Origin: Bordetella genomosp. 13 | GTDB lineage: Bacteria > Pseudomonadota > Gammaproteobacteria > Burkholderiales > Burkholderiaceae_B | Reading direction: 5' to 3' | Assembly (NCBI RefSeq): GCF_002119665.1 | Contig: NZ_CP021111.1 | Location: forward strand, 3,224,001-3,288,000 | Length of the DNA: 64,000 nucleotides | Shown here: piece by piece, positions 54,701-62,589 of the stretch | Numbering within the stretch: the first letter of the stretch is position 1 | Layout: the number at the start of each line of letters is the position of its first letter | Made by a program: the position numbers and the translations under genes | The notes under the pieces: model-generated | Told to the model about the DNA's origin: nothing | Databases searched by the model: none | Seen by the model: the letters and a program-made list of their open reading frames with translations, nothing else

Positions 54701-56959
54701 ATAGCGCCAGTAATAGCGGCGATCCTCGCGGTACAGGCGCATCTGCGCCTGCTTGAGGGGAACGTCGCGGCCCTGCGCGTCGACGCGGATCAGTTCGAAG
54801 CCCGCAGGAGCGCCCTCGCGCGCGACGTCGCGGTCGAACAACGGCCGCACCGCGATCAGCTTGTCGGCAGGCCATATGGTGCGCTCGAGGGAACGCACCA
54901 CGGGACGGCCGCCCGACTCGAGCAGGCTCGCCGACAGCCGCATCAGCATCGGAGAGTTCGCGCCCTGCGACAGGTCGTCGATGTCCAGCGAGGCCTTGCC
55001 CTCGTCATCCAGTTCGGTTTCCGGCAGCGTCTGGAACTGGCGCTTGCCGTCGTCGTCCACGTCGCCGAAGACGAAGCCGGGCCATTGCTGCGGCAGCGCG
55101 TTGCGGTTGCGCCGCACCGCCACGCTGCCCAGCAGGCGGTTGCCCGCGGCCGGCGCACCATACAGATAGTCGCCCTGCACGTCGACGCGCCACGATTCGC
55201 CGCGCGCCACGGGTCCTTCCGGCGAGGTCAGGACCAGCTTCATGCGCTCGGGCAGGAACTCCTCGACCTGGAACCACCATGAGGCGTCCGCGACGCGGCT
55301 GGCCGGGTCCACGCGCAGCTCCAGCGACCAGGTGCCGGTCTGCGCGTCGACGGGCATGTCGATGGACTGCTCGAGATAGTTGGGCGCGTCGGCATGCGGA
55401 TGCCACAGCGCGGTGCGGGCCACGCGGCCGTCGGGCCGCTTCAGCGTGGCAGTCAGCGGCGCCGATGGCAGCGGACGCCCATCCGGATCGCGCGGCAGCA
55501 CGGACACGGTGAAGGTCTCGCCAGGACGGTACAGATTGCGGCCGGCATACACGAACAGGTTGTTGTTGCGCGAGGGATGGCCGCCGACGTCGAACTCGGA
55601 CAGGTCCAGCGAGGGCTCGCCCAGCGCCAGCACCGTCATTTCCTGGCCGCGCACCGCGCGGATCAAGCGCGCGGCGCTGTGGGCGCCTTCGAAGCGGACG
55701 TGGCCCTCGGCATCGGAGCCGGCCTTGGCCAGCACCTTGCCGGCCTGGTCGACCAATTCGACCGTCGCGCCGGACACCGGCTGCCCGGATTTCAGCGACA
55801 CCACATAGCCTTCGAGGCGCGACGGATAGCGCCGCGCCATCAGGCCCATGTCGCTGACGTAAAAATAGGTGACCTGCGATTCATAGCGGAAGCGCCCGGG
55901 CTGGCTCATCACCGCGACGTAGATGCCCGGCTGCCTCAGTTCGGCGATCTGCTCCACGGGCAGGAAGGTCACGTGCCGGCGGTTGGGCGTGGCGTCCGTG
56001 ATGAAGCGGCCCTGGTAGACGCTCTGCGTCAGCGCGTGCAGCCGATCGAGCTCCCAGTTGCTGACCAGGCCCTTCAGCCCGCGGTTGTCCGAGTACTCCC
56101 AATCGACCGCGTCTTCGCCGTCGTCGTCGGAGGAATCGCCGTCCTGCGGTTGCGCCGTCGCCGGACCGACGCGCAGCACATCGCCGAAGAACTCGGGCAC
56201 CCGCTCGGGCGGCACGCGCAGGAACTGCACGTCCACCTCGGGCTGGTTGACCGTGACCACAGGCAAACCGCCGTTCTGGCCAGCCGGCAACACGACCCCG
56301 CGGCTGGCGAAGTAATAGGAAGGCGGCATGGCCTGGGTGTCCACCTGGCAGTAGCCGGCGGCCGGCAGGGTGACCTTCTCCGCTGCCGCGGGCAGGCCGG
56401 CGCGCAGGCGCACGGTATACGCACGCTGCGGCTGTACATAGGGGAAATAGGCCACGCGCGGGTTGTCGCCCACGATCCAGCGGCCTTGGGCCGTCTTGCC
56501 CTTCGCGCCCGGGTCGCCGGACTGGACGGCGCCGGGCGCATCGGAACCGTCGGCCGCGGCCTGCGCCACGTCGTCGGATTGCGACGAGCGGTCGGCGGAC
56601 GGTGCGGTTTCAATCACCTCGAGATAAGAATCCAGGTTGGCGCGGCGGTCGACCGGCTGCGTGAACGTCACGGCCAGCGCCGGCGCGTCGCCGTACTCGC
56701 GCTCGTGGCAGCTGAGGGCCGCGAACGGATCCGCCTGGCCGACCACGGCGCTGGCTGGCAGCGCAGCGGGCTGTGCGACGGGCGCCGGAGGACGGATCGG
56801 CGCCTGGGCGGTCGGTGTCTGCTGTGTGGCGGCGGGCGGCGCCTGTCGATCGGTCTGCTGACTGCCGCTGCGGCCGGCCCACCATCCCAGGCCTGCCGCC
56901 GCGGCGACGACCAGCACCATGCCCAGGGCCAGACCGGCCCCCTTCCTCTTTCCCGACAC
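51710..56959 (-). CDS. Bacterial alpha-2-macroglobulin (MG2 family)
   Basis: 1749 residues from a GTG at 56959. The thioester motif CTEQ is intact (Cys1250 in NYPYGCTEQTISAALPW), so it should covalently trap proteases. MG domains precede it (RPGETFTVSVLPRDPDGRPLPSAPLTATL), and the ANATO-free bacterial layout ends in a receptor-like domain. The N-terminus (KGAGLALGMVLVVAAAAGLGWWAGRSG) is an uncleaved anchor with no lipobox Cys at the usual place, unlike the lipoprotein E. coli homologue. A Pro/Gln/Thr-rich linker follows. It would stand in the periplasm and is coupled to pbpC by overlap. Confidence 0.94.
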   Translation of the reverse strand: MSGKRKGAGLALGMVLVVAAAAGLGWWAGRSGSQQTDRQAPPAATQQTPTAQAPIRPPAPVAQPAALPASAVVGQADPFAALSCHEREYGDAPALAVTFTQPVDRRANLDSYLEVIETAPSADRSSQSDDVAQAAADGSDAPGAVQSGDPGAKGKTAQGRWIVGDNPRVAYFPYVQPQRAYTVRLRAGLPAAAEKVTLPAAGYCQVDTQAMPPSYYFASRGVVLPAGQNGGLPVVTVNQPEVDVQFLRVPPERVPEFFGDVLRVGPATAQPQDGDSSDDDGEDAVDWEYSDNRGLKGLVSNWELDRLHALTQSVYQGRFITDATPNRRHVTFLPVEQIAELRQPGIYVAVMSQPGRFRYESQVTYFYVSDMGLMARRYPSRLEGYVVSLKSGQPVSGATVELVDQAGKVLAKAGSDAEGHVRFEGAHSAARLIRAVRGQEMTVLALGEPSLDLSEFDVGGHPSRNNNLFVYAGRNLYRPGETFTVSVLPRDPDGRPLPSAPLTATLKRPDGRVARTALWHPHADAPNYLEQSIDMPVDAQTGTWSLELRVDPASRVADASWWFQVEEFLPERMKLVLTSPEGPVARGESWRVDVQGDYLYGAPAAGNRLLGSVAVRRNRNALPQQWPGFVFGDVDDDGKRQFQTLPETELDDEGKASLDIDDLSQGANSPMLMRLSASLLESGGRPVVRSLERTIWPADKLIAVRPLFDRDVAREGAPAGFELIRVDAQGRDVPLKQAQMRLYREDRRYYWRYDDQRGWNSGYILNDELSDSRTLDIAGRTSLTLAVGWGTYRLEIADPETGQTLRYRFYAGWGAQDAESVGNRPDRVQMKLSAVPAKRGDTVKLTLTPPHDGQALITVEGDRMLWSKWVSASTAGTEVDIPLDPSWKRNDLYVSATVLRPGSQGDRVTPARAVGLAYLPMANDDRKLDVRLSAPAKIKPETRATVRVKVDGAQGGQAMVTLSAVDVGILNINQYATPDPFDFFFGKHRYAPDLLDMYGKLIEKMDGTAGRLKWGGDAAMRGDSRSLPKKVKLVDLYSGPVRLNERGEADIPLDVPDFNGTLRLMAVAFTAERYGSADAQMQVAAPIVAELNTPRFITPGDHAAIALDLTNLSGAPQKITVNLQALDPLAIADGTRTVTLRDKQRTTVRFTATTTGSYGLGMMRLSVNGDGGPEPVRILRESVLQVQPAYSPERSVRRLRLAPGETLAGQADWLRNYFPDSVSVSLTLSNRPPFNVNRLVDGLLNYPYGCTEQTISAALPWVLIDEATAKRFGLKARTQKERQDRIAGALQRLSGMRGATGSYSLWGDTSTRDVWLTAYAVGFMQDARDQGFEVPQASFEGSRNWLLTQVQQASGDFGTWSPNLQRNAAAGRFDSNDAEILRRDHQRFAGLATAALVLARDGKVPLSAVRLLYDNYGERARSPLPLMQLAAAFKLLGDEGRMKSALNDAMTRAYGLGRQGGSYDDWLGDYGSGVRDYALAYAIAMQHGLRDARAETLLDQVAARLGGRSYMSTQEQMALLLAARSTGSGGAWRAALSRGAAGAGEQALSGSTDQTLSVAPAELAGLQLRNTGEQPLYAELDVQGTALQPPAPRGDVIRLARRWYTPDAKLWNGGTLRTGDMLVVRIQADARQLVPDGLIVDRVPAGFEVENLNLSQGENMQDWTIGGRRVAEALADPNIKHREFRDDRYVAAVSLGRGQVDVFYLVRVVTPGRYRVPSTVAEDMYRPEVRGVDTPWSDIHILDRGAPGS

Positions 56960-57082
56960 AGCACACCTCTACGGCGACATCGATTCTGATTCTCGCGTCA
57001 GCCGACCTGCCCGAGGCTGCGCGCCGCTCACTTGCAGAAAGGCAACGCTATGCCCGATCCCGGAAAAGACGGGAGCAGGCCC

Positions 57083-57394
57083 TTATACCGGCTCCATCAC
57101 GCATTGCAGGGGATGCTGCCTGGCGCGGGCGTACTGGGCGACCTGGGCGATGCGGGTCGCGGCGACGTCGCGCGGATACACGCCGCACACGCCGCGCCCT
57201 TCGTGATGGACCTGCAGCATGATGCGGGTAGCCTCTTCGTGGCTCTTGCCGAAGAATTTCTGCAGGACCTTCACGACGAACTCCATCGGGGTGTAGTCGT
57301 CGTTCAGCAGCACGACTTGGTACATCGGAGGCGGCGCGGTGCGCGCGGGTGCCTTCTCGACAACCTGATCATGATGGATATCGGTAGAACTCAT
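57083..57394 (-). CDS. clpS: ClpS adaptor of the ClpAP protease
   Basis: 103 residues. The core motif [58 protein letters not shown] is typical and includes the N-degron pocket and ClpA-contact residues. A flexible N-terminal tail ([22 protein letters not shown]) blocks or engages ClpA. ClpS delivers N-end-rule substrates. The gene diverges from a cold-shock gene and heads the run that reaches pqiC. The 123 bases between it and the alpha-2-macroglobulin gene show no strong feature. Confidence 0.95.
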   Translation of the reverse strand: MSSTDIHHDQVVEKAPARTAPPPMYQVVLLNDDYTPMEFVVKVLQKFFGKSHEEATRIMLQVHHEGRGVCGVYPRDVAATRIAQVAQYARARQHPLQCVMEPV

Positions 57395-57612
57395 AGGGCG
57401 GCTATTCTAGTTAAACGGTGCATCGCGATCGCTGCAATTACGCAAAATTACAAACAGACATGCGTAGTTTCCATACTTGACGTGACAAAGAAAAGCGGCG
57501 CATTATCAGCGCATTCCGGATGCTTGCAAATCGCTGTGGCCGCACCGGACGCCTGGGAGGGAAGGGGCATATATGCCCTTCTATCAACATACGATTCAAT
57601 GAGGCAGTCCGC
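57395..57612. promoter_or_regulatory. Divergent clpS / cold-shock gene promoter and 5' leader
   Basis: For the cold-shock gene, TTGACG (57477-57482), 18-bp spacer and CATTAT (57501-57506) form a plausible promoter. The resulting leader of about 100 nt contains the palindrome GGGCATATATGCCC (57565-57578) and a GAGG ribosome site nine bases before the ATG. Long structured leaders are typical of temperature-controlled csp genes. Confidence 0.5.
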
Positions 57613-57858
57613 ATGTCTGATACGACCGCTACTACTGTCCAAGGGGACAATCCAAAATCGACGGGCACCGTCAAATGGTTCAACGACGCCAAGGGCTTCG
57701 GGTTCATCACGCCCGATGACGGCGGAGAAGACCTGTTCGCGCATTTCTCGTCCATACAAATGAATGGCTTCAAGACACTGAAGGAGGGGCAGAAAGTCTC
57801 GTTCGAGATCATTCAGGGTCCCAAAGGCAAGCAGGCTCTCAATATTACGTCGGCCTGA
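57613..57858 (+). CDS. Cold-shock domain protein (CspA/CspD type)
   Basis: 81 residues from the ATG at 57613. The cold-shock domain begins after a 15-residue polar tail and has both RNA-binding motifs, [18 protein letters not shown] (RNP1 KGFGFI) and DLFAHFSSI (RNP2-like). It is divergent from clpS, an arrangement shared with E. coli cspD-clpS. Ends 119 bases before a strong terminator. Confidence 0.95.
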   Translation: MSDTTATTVQGDNPKSTGTVKWFNDAKGFGFITPDDGGEDLFAHFSSIQMNGFKTLKEGQKVSFEIIQGPKGKQALNITSA

Positions 57859-57977
57859 CCGGGGCGCGTCGGCCGGCCAGACCGGGTTGGGCCACGTTGG
57901 CACGCCCAGGTTGACCGACCGAAGCGGCTCAATCCAGGCAAGCCTACACGCCGGCGCAGGCCGCCGGTATCATGCGG

Positions 57978-58004
57978 GGCGGGGAAAACATCCCCGCCTT
58001 TTTT
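57978..58004 (+). terminator. Rho-independent terminator of the cold-shock gene
   Basis: GGCGGGGA (57978-57985) pairs with TCCCCGCC (57991-57998) over loop AAACA, followed by TTTTTTG. Confidence 0.93.
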
Positions 58005-58144
58005 GTTGTCCGCATTTTGCGGGCCTGCTACTGTCCGGCGTTGCCGATTGCCGGCATTTTCGAGCGATGAATGGGCCACCGCCCTTTCGGCTTAATCCAT
58101 ATTTTCTTTTTCTCGTCCTTTATTTTCCGTCGTTTCGCTTCCCC

Positions 58145-58633
58145 ATGCCGACCTCTCGCGCACGCCGCACGCCATACCATGCCGTTATTCGCCTCGTCGC
58201 TCTTTTCACGCTGGCCGCGGCGCCCTTGCTGCCGGCCGCCGCGCAGGGCCCCGGCGAAGGGCGCGCCCAGGACAAGCTGCCGGTCACGCAATTGTCCACC
58301 GGTATCCACGTCGTCCATGCCGAAGTCGCGAACGAACCCGAAGAACGGCGTGTGGGCCTGATGTACCGGACCGAACTGCCGGGCAACGACGGCATGCTGT
58401 TCGTGTTCGAGGCGCCCGACCTGCAGTGCTTCTGGATGCGCAACACGCTGCTGCCGCTGTCCGTGGCCTTCATTTCGGACGACGGCACGATCGTCAACAT
58501 CGAAGACATGGCGCCGCGCACCGAAACCCCCCACTGCAGCCGCAAGCCCGTACGCTACGTGCTCGAGATGGCCCAGGGCTGGTTCGCCGAACGCGGCATC
58601 AAGGCCGGCGCGAAGTTCGACGGGCTGCCCTGA
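58145..58633 (+). CDS. Exported DUF192 family protein
   Basis: 162 residues from the ATG at 58145; an in-frame ATG at 58067 is possible and neither has a clear ribosome site. A signal peptide (HAVIRLVALFTLAAAPLLPAAAQ) leads into a DUF192 domain: VVHAEVANEPEERRVGLMYRTELPGNDGMLFVFE, CFWMRNTLLPLSVAFISDDGTIVNIEDM, and a KPVRYVLEMAQGWFAERGIKAG end. The family is common in the periplasm but has no firmly assigned role. It lies between two terminators and is probably monocistronic. Confidence 0.9.
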   Translation: MPTSRARRTPYHAVIRLVALFTLAAAPLLPAAAQGPGEGRAQDKLPVTQLSTGIHVVHAEVANEPEERRVGLMYRTELPGNDGMLFVFEAPDLQCFWMRNTLLPLSVAFISDDGTIVNIEDMAPRTETPHCSRKPVRYVLEMAQGWFAERGIKAGAKFDGLP

Positions 58634-58691
58634 CGAGCGTCAGTGGCAGCAGCTGCGCGCGACGGGGCGAGCCGTGGGCCGCGCACCCATG

Positions 58692-58720
58692 AAATAGGGA
58701 GCCCGAGGGCTCCCTATTTT
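58692..58720. terminator. Bidirectional terminator between DUF192 and thiolase genes
   Basis: AAATAGGGAGCC (58692-58703) pairs with GGCTCCCTATTT (58708-58719) over a 4-nt CGAG loop. T residues follow on the plus strand; the minus strand ends in a shorter TTT. It serves the convergent DUF192 and thiolase genes. Confidence 0.9.
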
Positions 58721-58742
58721 GCAATCCGCGGCGGTTCGCCGG

Positions 58743-59948
58743 TCAGACGCGTTCGATCACCAGTGCGATGCCCTGCCCCACGCCTATGCACATGGTGCAC
58801 AGTGCGTAGCGGCCGCCGGCGCGATGCAGCTGGTTGACGGCGGTGGTGACCAGCCGCGCACCGCTGGCCCCCAGCGGGTGGCCCAGCGCGATGGCGCCGC
58901 CATTCGGGTTGACGCGCGCGTCGTCATCGGCGATGCCCAGTTGGCGCAGCACGGCCAGGCCCTGCGCGGCAAAGGCTTCGTTCAATTCGATGACGTCCAT
59001 CTGCTCCAGCGTCAGGCCGGTCTGCGCCAGCACCTTGCGGGTGGCGGGAGCGGGGCCGATACCCATGATGCGCGGCGCGACGCCGGCGGTGGCCATGCCT
59101 ACCACGCGGGCCCGCGGGGTCAGGCCATGGCGCGCGGCGCTCTGCTCGTCGGCCAGCAGCAGCGCGGCCGCGCCGTCGTTCACGCCCGAGGCATTGCCGG
59201 CCGTGACCGTGCCGCCCTCGCGCACCACGCCCTTGAGCTTGGCGAGCGCTTCCAGACTGGTTTCGCGCGGATGCTCGTCCTTGGATACGACGATCGGCTC
59301 GCCCTTCTTCTGGGCGATCGAGACGGGAGTGATCTCGGCATCGAAGAAGCCGGACTGCTGGGCGCGGACGGTCTTCATCTGGCTGGCCAGCGCAAACTTG
59401 TCCTGGTCCTCGCGATTGACGCCGAAATCATCGGCCACGTTCTCGGCGGTTTCGGGCATCGAGTCCACGCCATATTGGGCCTTCATCAGCTTGTTGACGA
59501 AGCGCCAGCCGATGGTGGTGTCGTAGATGGCCGCGTCGCGCGCGTAGGCCGTGTTCGCCTTGCCCATGACGAAGGGCGCGCGGCTCATGCTCTCGACCCC
59601 GCCCGCCAGCATCAGGCGGGCCTCGCCCGCGCGAATGGCGCGCGCGGCGCTGCCGACCGCGTCCAGGCCCGAGCCGCACAGGCGGTTGAGCGTGGCGCCG
59701 GGCACTTCGACGGGCAGGCCGGCCAGCAGCGTGGCCATGCGCGCGACGTTGCGGTTGTCCTCGCCGGCCTGATTGGCGCAGCCGTACAGCGTGTCGTCGA
59801 GCTCGTCCCACTGCACCCCGGGATTGCGCGCCATCAGCGCCTTGATGGGAATTGCGGCCAGGTCGTCGGTACGCACCGAGGCCAGCGAGCCGCCATATCG
59901 GCCGAAGGGAGTGCGGATGGCGTCGCAGATGAAGGCATGCACAGTCAT
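58743..59948 (-). CDS. pcaF: 3-oxoadipyl-CoA thiolase-type acetyl-CoA acyltransferase (PcaF-like)
   Basis: 401 residues, from the ATG at 59948; upstream in-frame sequence to 60284 is not conserved. Thiolase residues present: Cys91 in LNRLCGSGLDAVG, His in GGAIALGHPLGASG, and Cys387 in CTMCIGVGQG. The segment GCANQAGEDNRNVARMATLLAGLPV is characteristic of PcaF/PaaJ-type thiolases of the beta-ketoadipate and phenylacetate pathways. It would cleave 3-oxoadipyl-CoA to succinyl-CoA and acetyl-CoA. No other pca or paa gene is nearby, so a general thiolase role is possible. Confidence 0.88.
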   Translation of the reverse strand: MTVHAFICDAIRTPFGRYGGSLASVRTDDLAAIPIKALMARNPGVQWDELDDTLYGCANQAGEDNRNVARMATLLAGLPVEVPGATLNRLCGSGLDAVGSAARAIRAGEARLMLAGGVESMSRAPFVMGKANTAYARDAAIYDTTIGWRFVNKLMKAQYGVDSMPETAENVADDFGVNREDQDKFALASQMKTVRAQQSGFFDAEITPVSIAQKKGEPIVVSKDEHPRETSLEALAKLKGVVREGGTVTAGNASGVNDGAAALLLADEQSAARHGLTPRARVVGMATAGVAPRIMGIGPAPATRKVLAQTGLTLEQMDVIELNEAFAAQGLAVLRQLGIADDDARVNPNGGAIALGHPLGASGARLVTTAVNQLHRAGGRYALCTMCIGVGQGIALVIERV

Positions 59949-60035
59949 GGGAAGCTCGTCTCGTCGTCTAGGAAGAATTGTTGACCCGTCGATGTTATCG
60001 CAGGGCCTTGCCGGACGCCGCAAAGGGCCTCTAAA

Positions 60036-60076
60036 TGTCCATTGTACGGACGAATAATTCGTACGCAGAATGGACA
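60036..60076. promoter_or_regulatory. 41-bp near-perfect palindrome upstream of the thiolase gene
   Basis: The sequence is symmetric at 17 of 20 paired positions about base 60056. Outer arms TGTCCATT (60036-60043) and AATGGACA (60069-60076) share their centre with an inner ACGAA-TAA-TTCGT (60050-60062). It lies 88-128 bp upstream of the thiolase start and inside the 230-bp sodB-thiolase gap. Inner-core symmetry around TAA recalls operators of IclR-type PcaR regulators, but identity is unproven. Confidence 0.6.
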
Positions 60077-60104
60077 CAGGCGTTCTGGCGCACGCCCCCT
60101 TCCG

Positions 60105-60135
60105 CCCAAAACAAAGCCCTCCACCAGGGAGGGCT
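60105..60135 (-). terminator. Rho-independent terminator of sodB
   Basis: On the minus strand AGCCCTCC (60135-60128) pairs with GGAGGGCT (60122-60115) over a 5-nt loop, followed by TTTGTTTTG. Confidence 0.85.
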
Positions 60136-60178
60136 CGTACGTGCGGCATGCCGGCCGCGAGCCGGCTTGCGGCGGCGA

Positions 60179-60757
60179 TCAGCCGAAATTCTTGGCGGCG
60201 AATTCCCAGTTGACCAGCGCCCAGAAGTTTTCCAGGTACTTGGGACGCGCGTTGCGGTAGTCGATGTAGTAGGCGTGCTCCCACACGTCACAGGTCAGCA
60301 GGGCGACGTCGGAGGTGGTGAGCGGCGTGGCGGCGTTGCTGGTGTTGACGATGTCCACCGAGCCGTCGGCCTTCTTCACCAGCCAGGTCCAGCCCGAACC
60401 GAAGTTGCCGGCGGCGGACTTGTTGAAGGCTTCCTTGAAGGCGTCGAAGCTGCCCCATTTGGCGGTGATGGCGTCGGCCAGCTTGCCGGTGGGCTCGCCG
60501 CCGCCCTTGGGCGACAGGCTGTTCCAATAGAAGGTGTGGTTCCAGACCTGCGCCGCGTTGTTGAACACGCCGCCCGACGACTTCTTGACGATGTCTTCCA
60601 GCGAAGCGTTTTCGAATTCGGTGCCCGGAATCAGGTTGTTCAGGTTGGTGACATACGTCTGGTGATGCTTGCCGTAGTGAAACTCCAGCGTCTCTTTCGA
60701 GATGTGCGGCGCCAGCGCGTCGAGCTCGTAAGGCAGGGGAGGAAGAGTATGTGCCAT
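60179..60757 (-). CDS. sodB: Iron superoxide dismutase SodB
   Basis: 192 residues from the ATG at 60757. The four metal ligands are His27 ([13 protein letters not shown]), His74 ([11 protein letters not shown]), Asp157 and His161 ([19 protein letters not shown]). [12 protein letters not shown] and the overall length fit the Fe type. It dismutates cytoplasmic superoxide. Transcribed in the same direction as xseA, with 131 bases between. Confidence 0.96.
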   Translation of the reverse strand: MAHTLPPLPYELDALAPHISKETLEFHYGKHHQTYVTNLNNLIPGTEFENASLEDIVKKSSGGVFNNAAQVWNHTFYWNSLSPKGGGEPTGKLADAITAKWGSFDAFKEAFNKSAAGNFGSGWTWLVKKADGSVDIVNTSNAATPLTTSDVALLTCDVWEHAYYIDYRNARPKYLENFWALVNWEFAAKNFG

Positions 60758-60888
60758 GTGTCGGTTCCTTCTTTGTTGGGTATACGCGATCAAGCCACTG
60801 CATTGTATCGGCTGTTTCCGGGCCCACCCGCTTTAACCCGGCAGCCGCGCGGGGTTAACGGCGGCCGCGGCATGCCGCGCGCGGCTGG

Positions 60889-62250
60889 TCACGCGTCGGG
60901 CTTGCGGACCTGCGCCACGTCCACCGCGGCGCCGCCATGCGCCAGGCTGAGCTCCAGGCGCTGGCCCACGGCAAGCTGCGCCGCGTCTCGCACGATGGCG
61001 CCTTCGGCATCGCGCACGATGGCGTAGCCGCGCGCCAGGGTGTTGTGCGGATCGAAGGCGCGCAACTGCCCCGTGGCGCCGGCCAGGCTGCTGTGGCGCG
61101 CCGCCAGCAGCCGCGCATGAGCACGCCGCAGATACTCGACCAGCGCCTGCACGCGCTGCTGCGCAGGCGCGACGCGCGGCGCGCGATGCGCCAGCCTCTG
61201 CATCAGCAGCTCGACCCGCGCGCCGCGCCGCGCCTGCGGGGCGCGCCATGCGGCCAGCAGGCGATGCCGCAGCGACGCCAGGCGCTCGCGCTGATGCGCC
61301 AGCCGCTGGGCCGGCGACACCAGGCAGGCCGCCGCGCGGTCCAGGCGCTGGGCGGCCTGATCGAGCCGGCGGCGCTGCGCACGCGCCAGCGCTCCCGCGG
61401 CGTGGTCCGCGGCGCGCAGCAGTTCCGAGCGCGGCACGCATGCCAGCTCCGCGGCCGCGGTAGGCGTGGGGGCACGCAGGTCGGCGACGAAGTCGACGAT
61501 GGTGAAATCGGTTTCGTGCCCCACCCCGCTGATCACCGGGATGTGGCTGGCCGCCACCTGGCGCGCCAGCGCCTCGTCGTTGAAACTCCACAGGTCTTCG
61601 ATGCTGCCGCCGCCCCGTACCAGCAACAGAGTGTCGACCTCGGCGCGCGCGTTGGCCAGCGCCACCTGCGCCGCCAGGCGCGGCGCCGCGTCGGCGCCCT
61701 GAACGGGCGCGGGGTAGATGATGACGGGCACTTGCGGCGCGCGCCGCGCCAGCGCGGAGAGCACGTCGCGCAGCGCGGCCGCGTGCAGCGAGGTGATCAC
61801 GCCGATGGCGCGCGGCAGGCGGACCGGATCGCGCTTGCGCGCGGGATCGAACAGGCCCTCGTCAGCCAACTGCGTCTTCAGCCGCAGGAAGGCCTCGTAC
61901 AGGTTCCCCACCCCGGCTCGGCGCATGCCGTCGGCCTGCAGCTGGAAATCGCCGCGAGCCTCGTAGAGCGACACGCGCGCCCGGATCTCGACCTGGTCCC
62001 CCGGCCGCGGCACGAAGCCCACCAGGCTCGCGCGGCTGCGGAACATCACGACGCGCACCGCGGCGCGACTGTCCTTCAGCGTGAAATACCAGTGGCCGGA
62101 CGCGGCCTGCGTGAAATTGGAAACTTCGCCGCGCACCCACAGGGCGGGGATGGTGCGCTCCAGCAATTGGCTTACAGCCTGGTTGAGCTGGGCAACCGTG
62201 AGGATATCCCGCGCGAATACGTCGTTTGTGACGGAGAATCCAGTTGTCAT
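60889..62250 (-). CDS. xseA: Exodeoxyribonuclease VII large subunit
   Basis: 453 residues from the ATG at 62250; 37 further in-frame upstream codons are not conserved. An N-terminal OB-fold domain (LTVAQLNQAVSQLLERTIPALWVRGEVSNFTQAASGHWYFTLKD) precedes the nuclease core (IGVITSLHAAALRDVLSALARRAPQVPVIIYPAPVQG, LLLVRGGGSIEDLWSFNDEALAR, PVISGVGHETDFTIVDFVADLRAPTPTAAAE). A long coiled-coil region and the closing LARGYAIVRDAEG domain follow. It degrades single-stranded DNA with XseB, which is not in this window. Confidence 0.95.
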   Translation of the reverse strand: MTTGFSVTNDVFARDILTVAQLNQAVSQLLERTIPALWVRGEVSNFTQAASGHWYFTLKDSRAAVRVVMFRSRASLVGFVPRPGDQVEIRARVSLYEARGDFQLQADGMRRAGVGNLYEAFLRLKTQLADEGLFDPARKRDPVRLPRAIGVITSLHAAALRDVLSALARRAPQVPVIIYPAPVQGADAAPRLAAQVALANARAEVDTLLLVRGGGSIEDLWSFNDEALARQVAASHIPVISGVGHETDFTIVDFVADLRAPTPTAAAELACVPRSELLRAADHAAGALARAQRRRLDQAAQRLDRAAACLVSPAQRLAHQRERLASLRHRLLAAWRAPQARRGARVELLMQRLAHRAPRVAPAQQRVQALVEYLRRAHARLLAARHSSLAGATGQLRAFDPHNTLARGYAIVRDAEGAIVRDAAQLAVGQRLELSLAHGGAAVDVAQVRKPDA

Positions 62251-62589
62251 GAGGCTTTCCGGGCAGGTATATGTCCACAGGCCGCATGGAGCGGGCGTGC
62301 ATGATACCGCAAACCCGCCTGAAGCCCCTCGCAGCCCGGAGAGCCAGCAAATTCGGTGCAAGCCCCTGTTTTATATAAATAAATCATAGAGCCCCATATA
62401 TCGGCCGGAACCCCGACCCAGCCCGAAGCCAACGCAGGAACGGCTTGCGGCGAAGTTCTACACAGAATTATCCACATTTTCTGTGGATATTTTGGCTGGC
62501 TTGCCAGGGGCCAGGCGCGCCGTTACAGTCTCGGCCAGGAGTCGCGGGCGAGCCCTTTCCCCGCCCTACTTCGTCCGGAGTACGCCGTC
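62251..62589. other. 339-bp gap between divergent xseA and exbB
   Basis: Holds the divergent promoters for xseA and the exbB-exbD-lpxK run. An AT-rich patch (62370-62400) and a TTATCCACA-like sequence (62468-62476) with neighbouring TGTGGATA (62482-62489) form an inverted repeat resembling a DnaA-box pair. No gene is evident. Confidence 0.4.
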
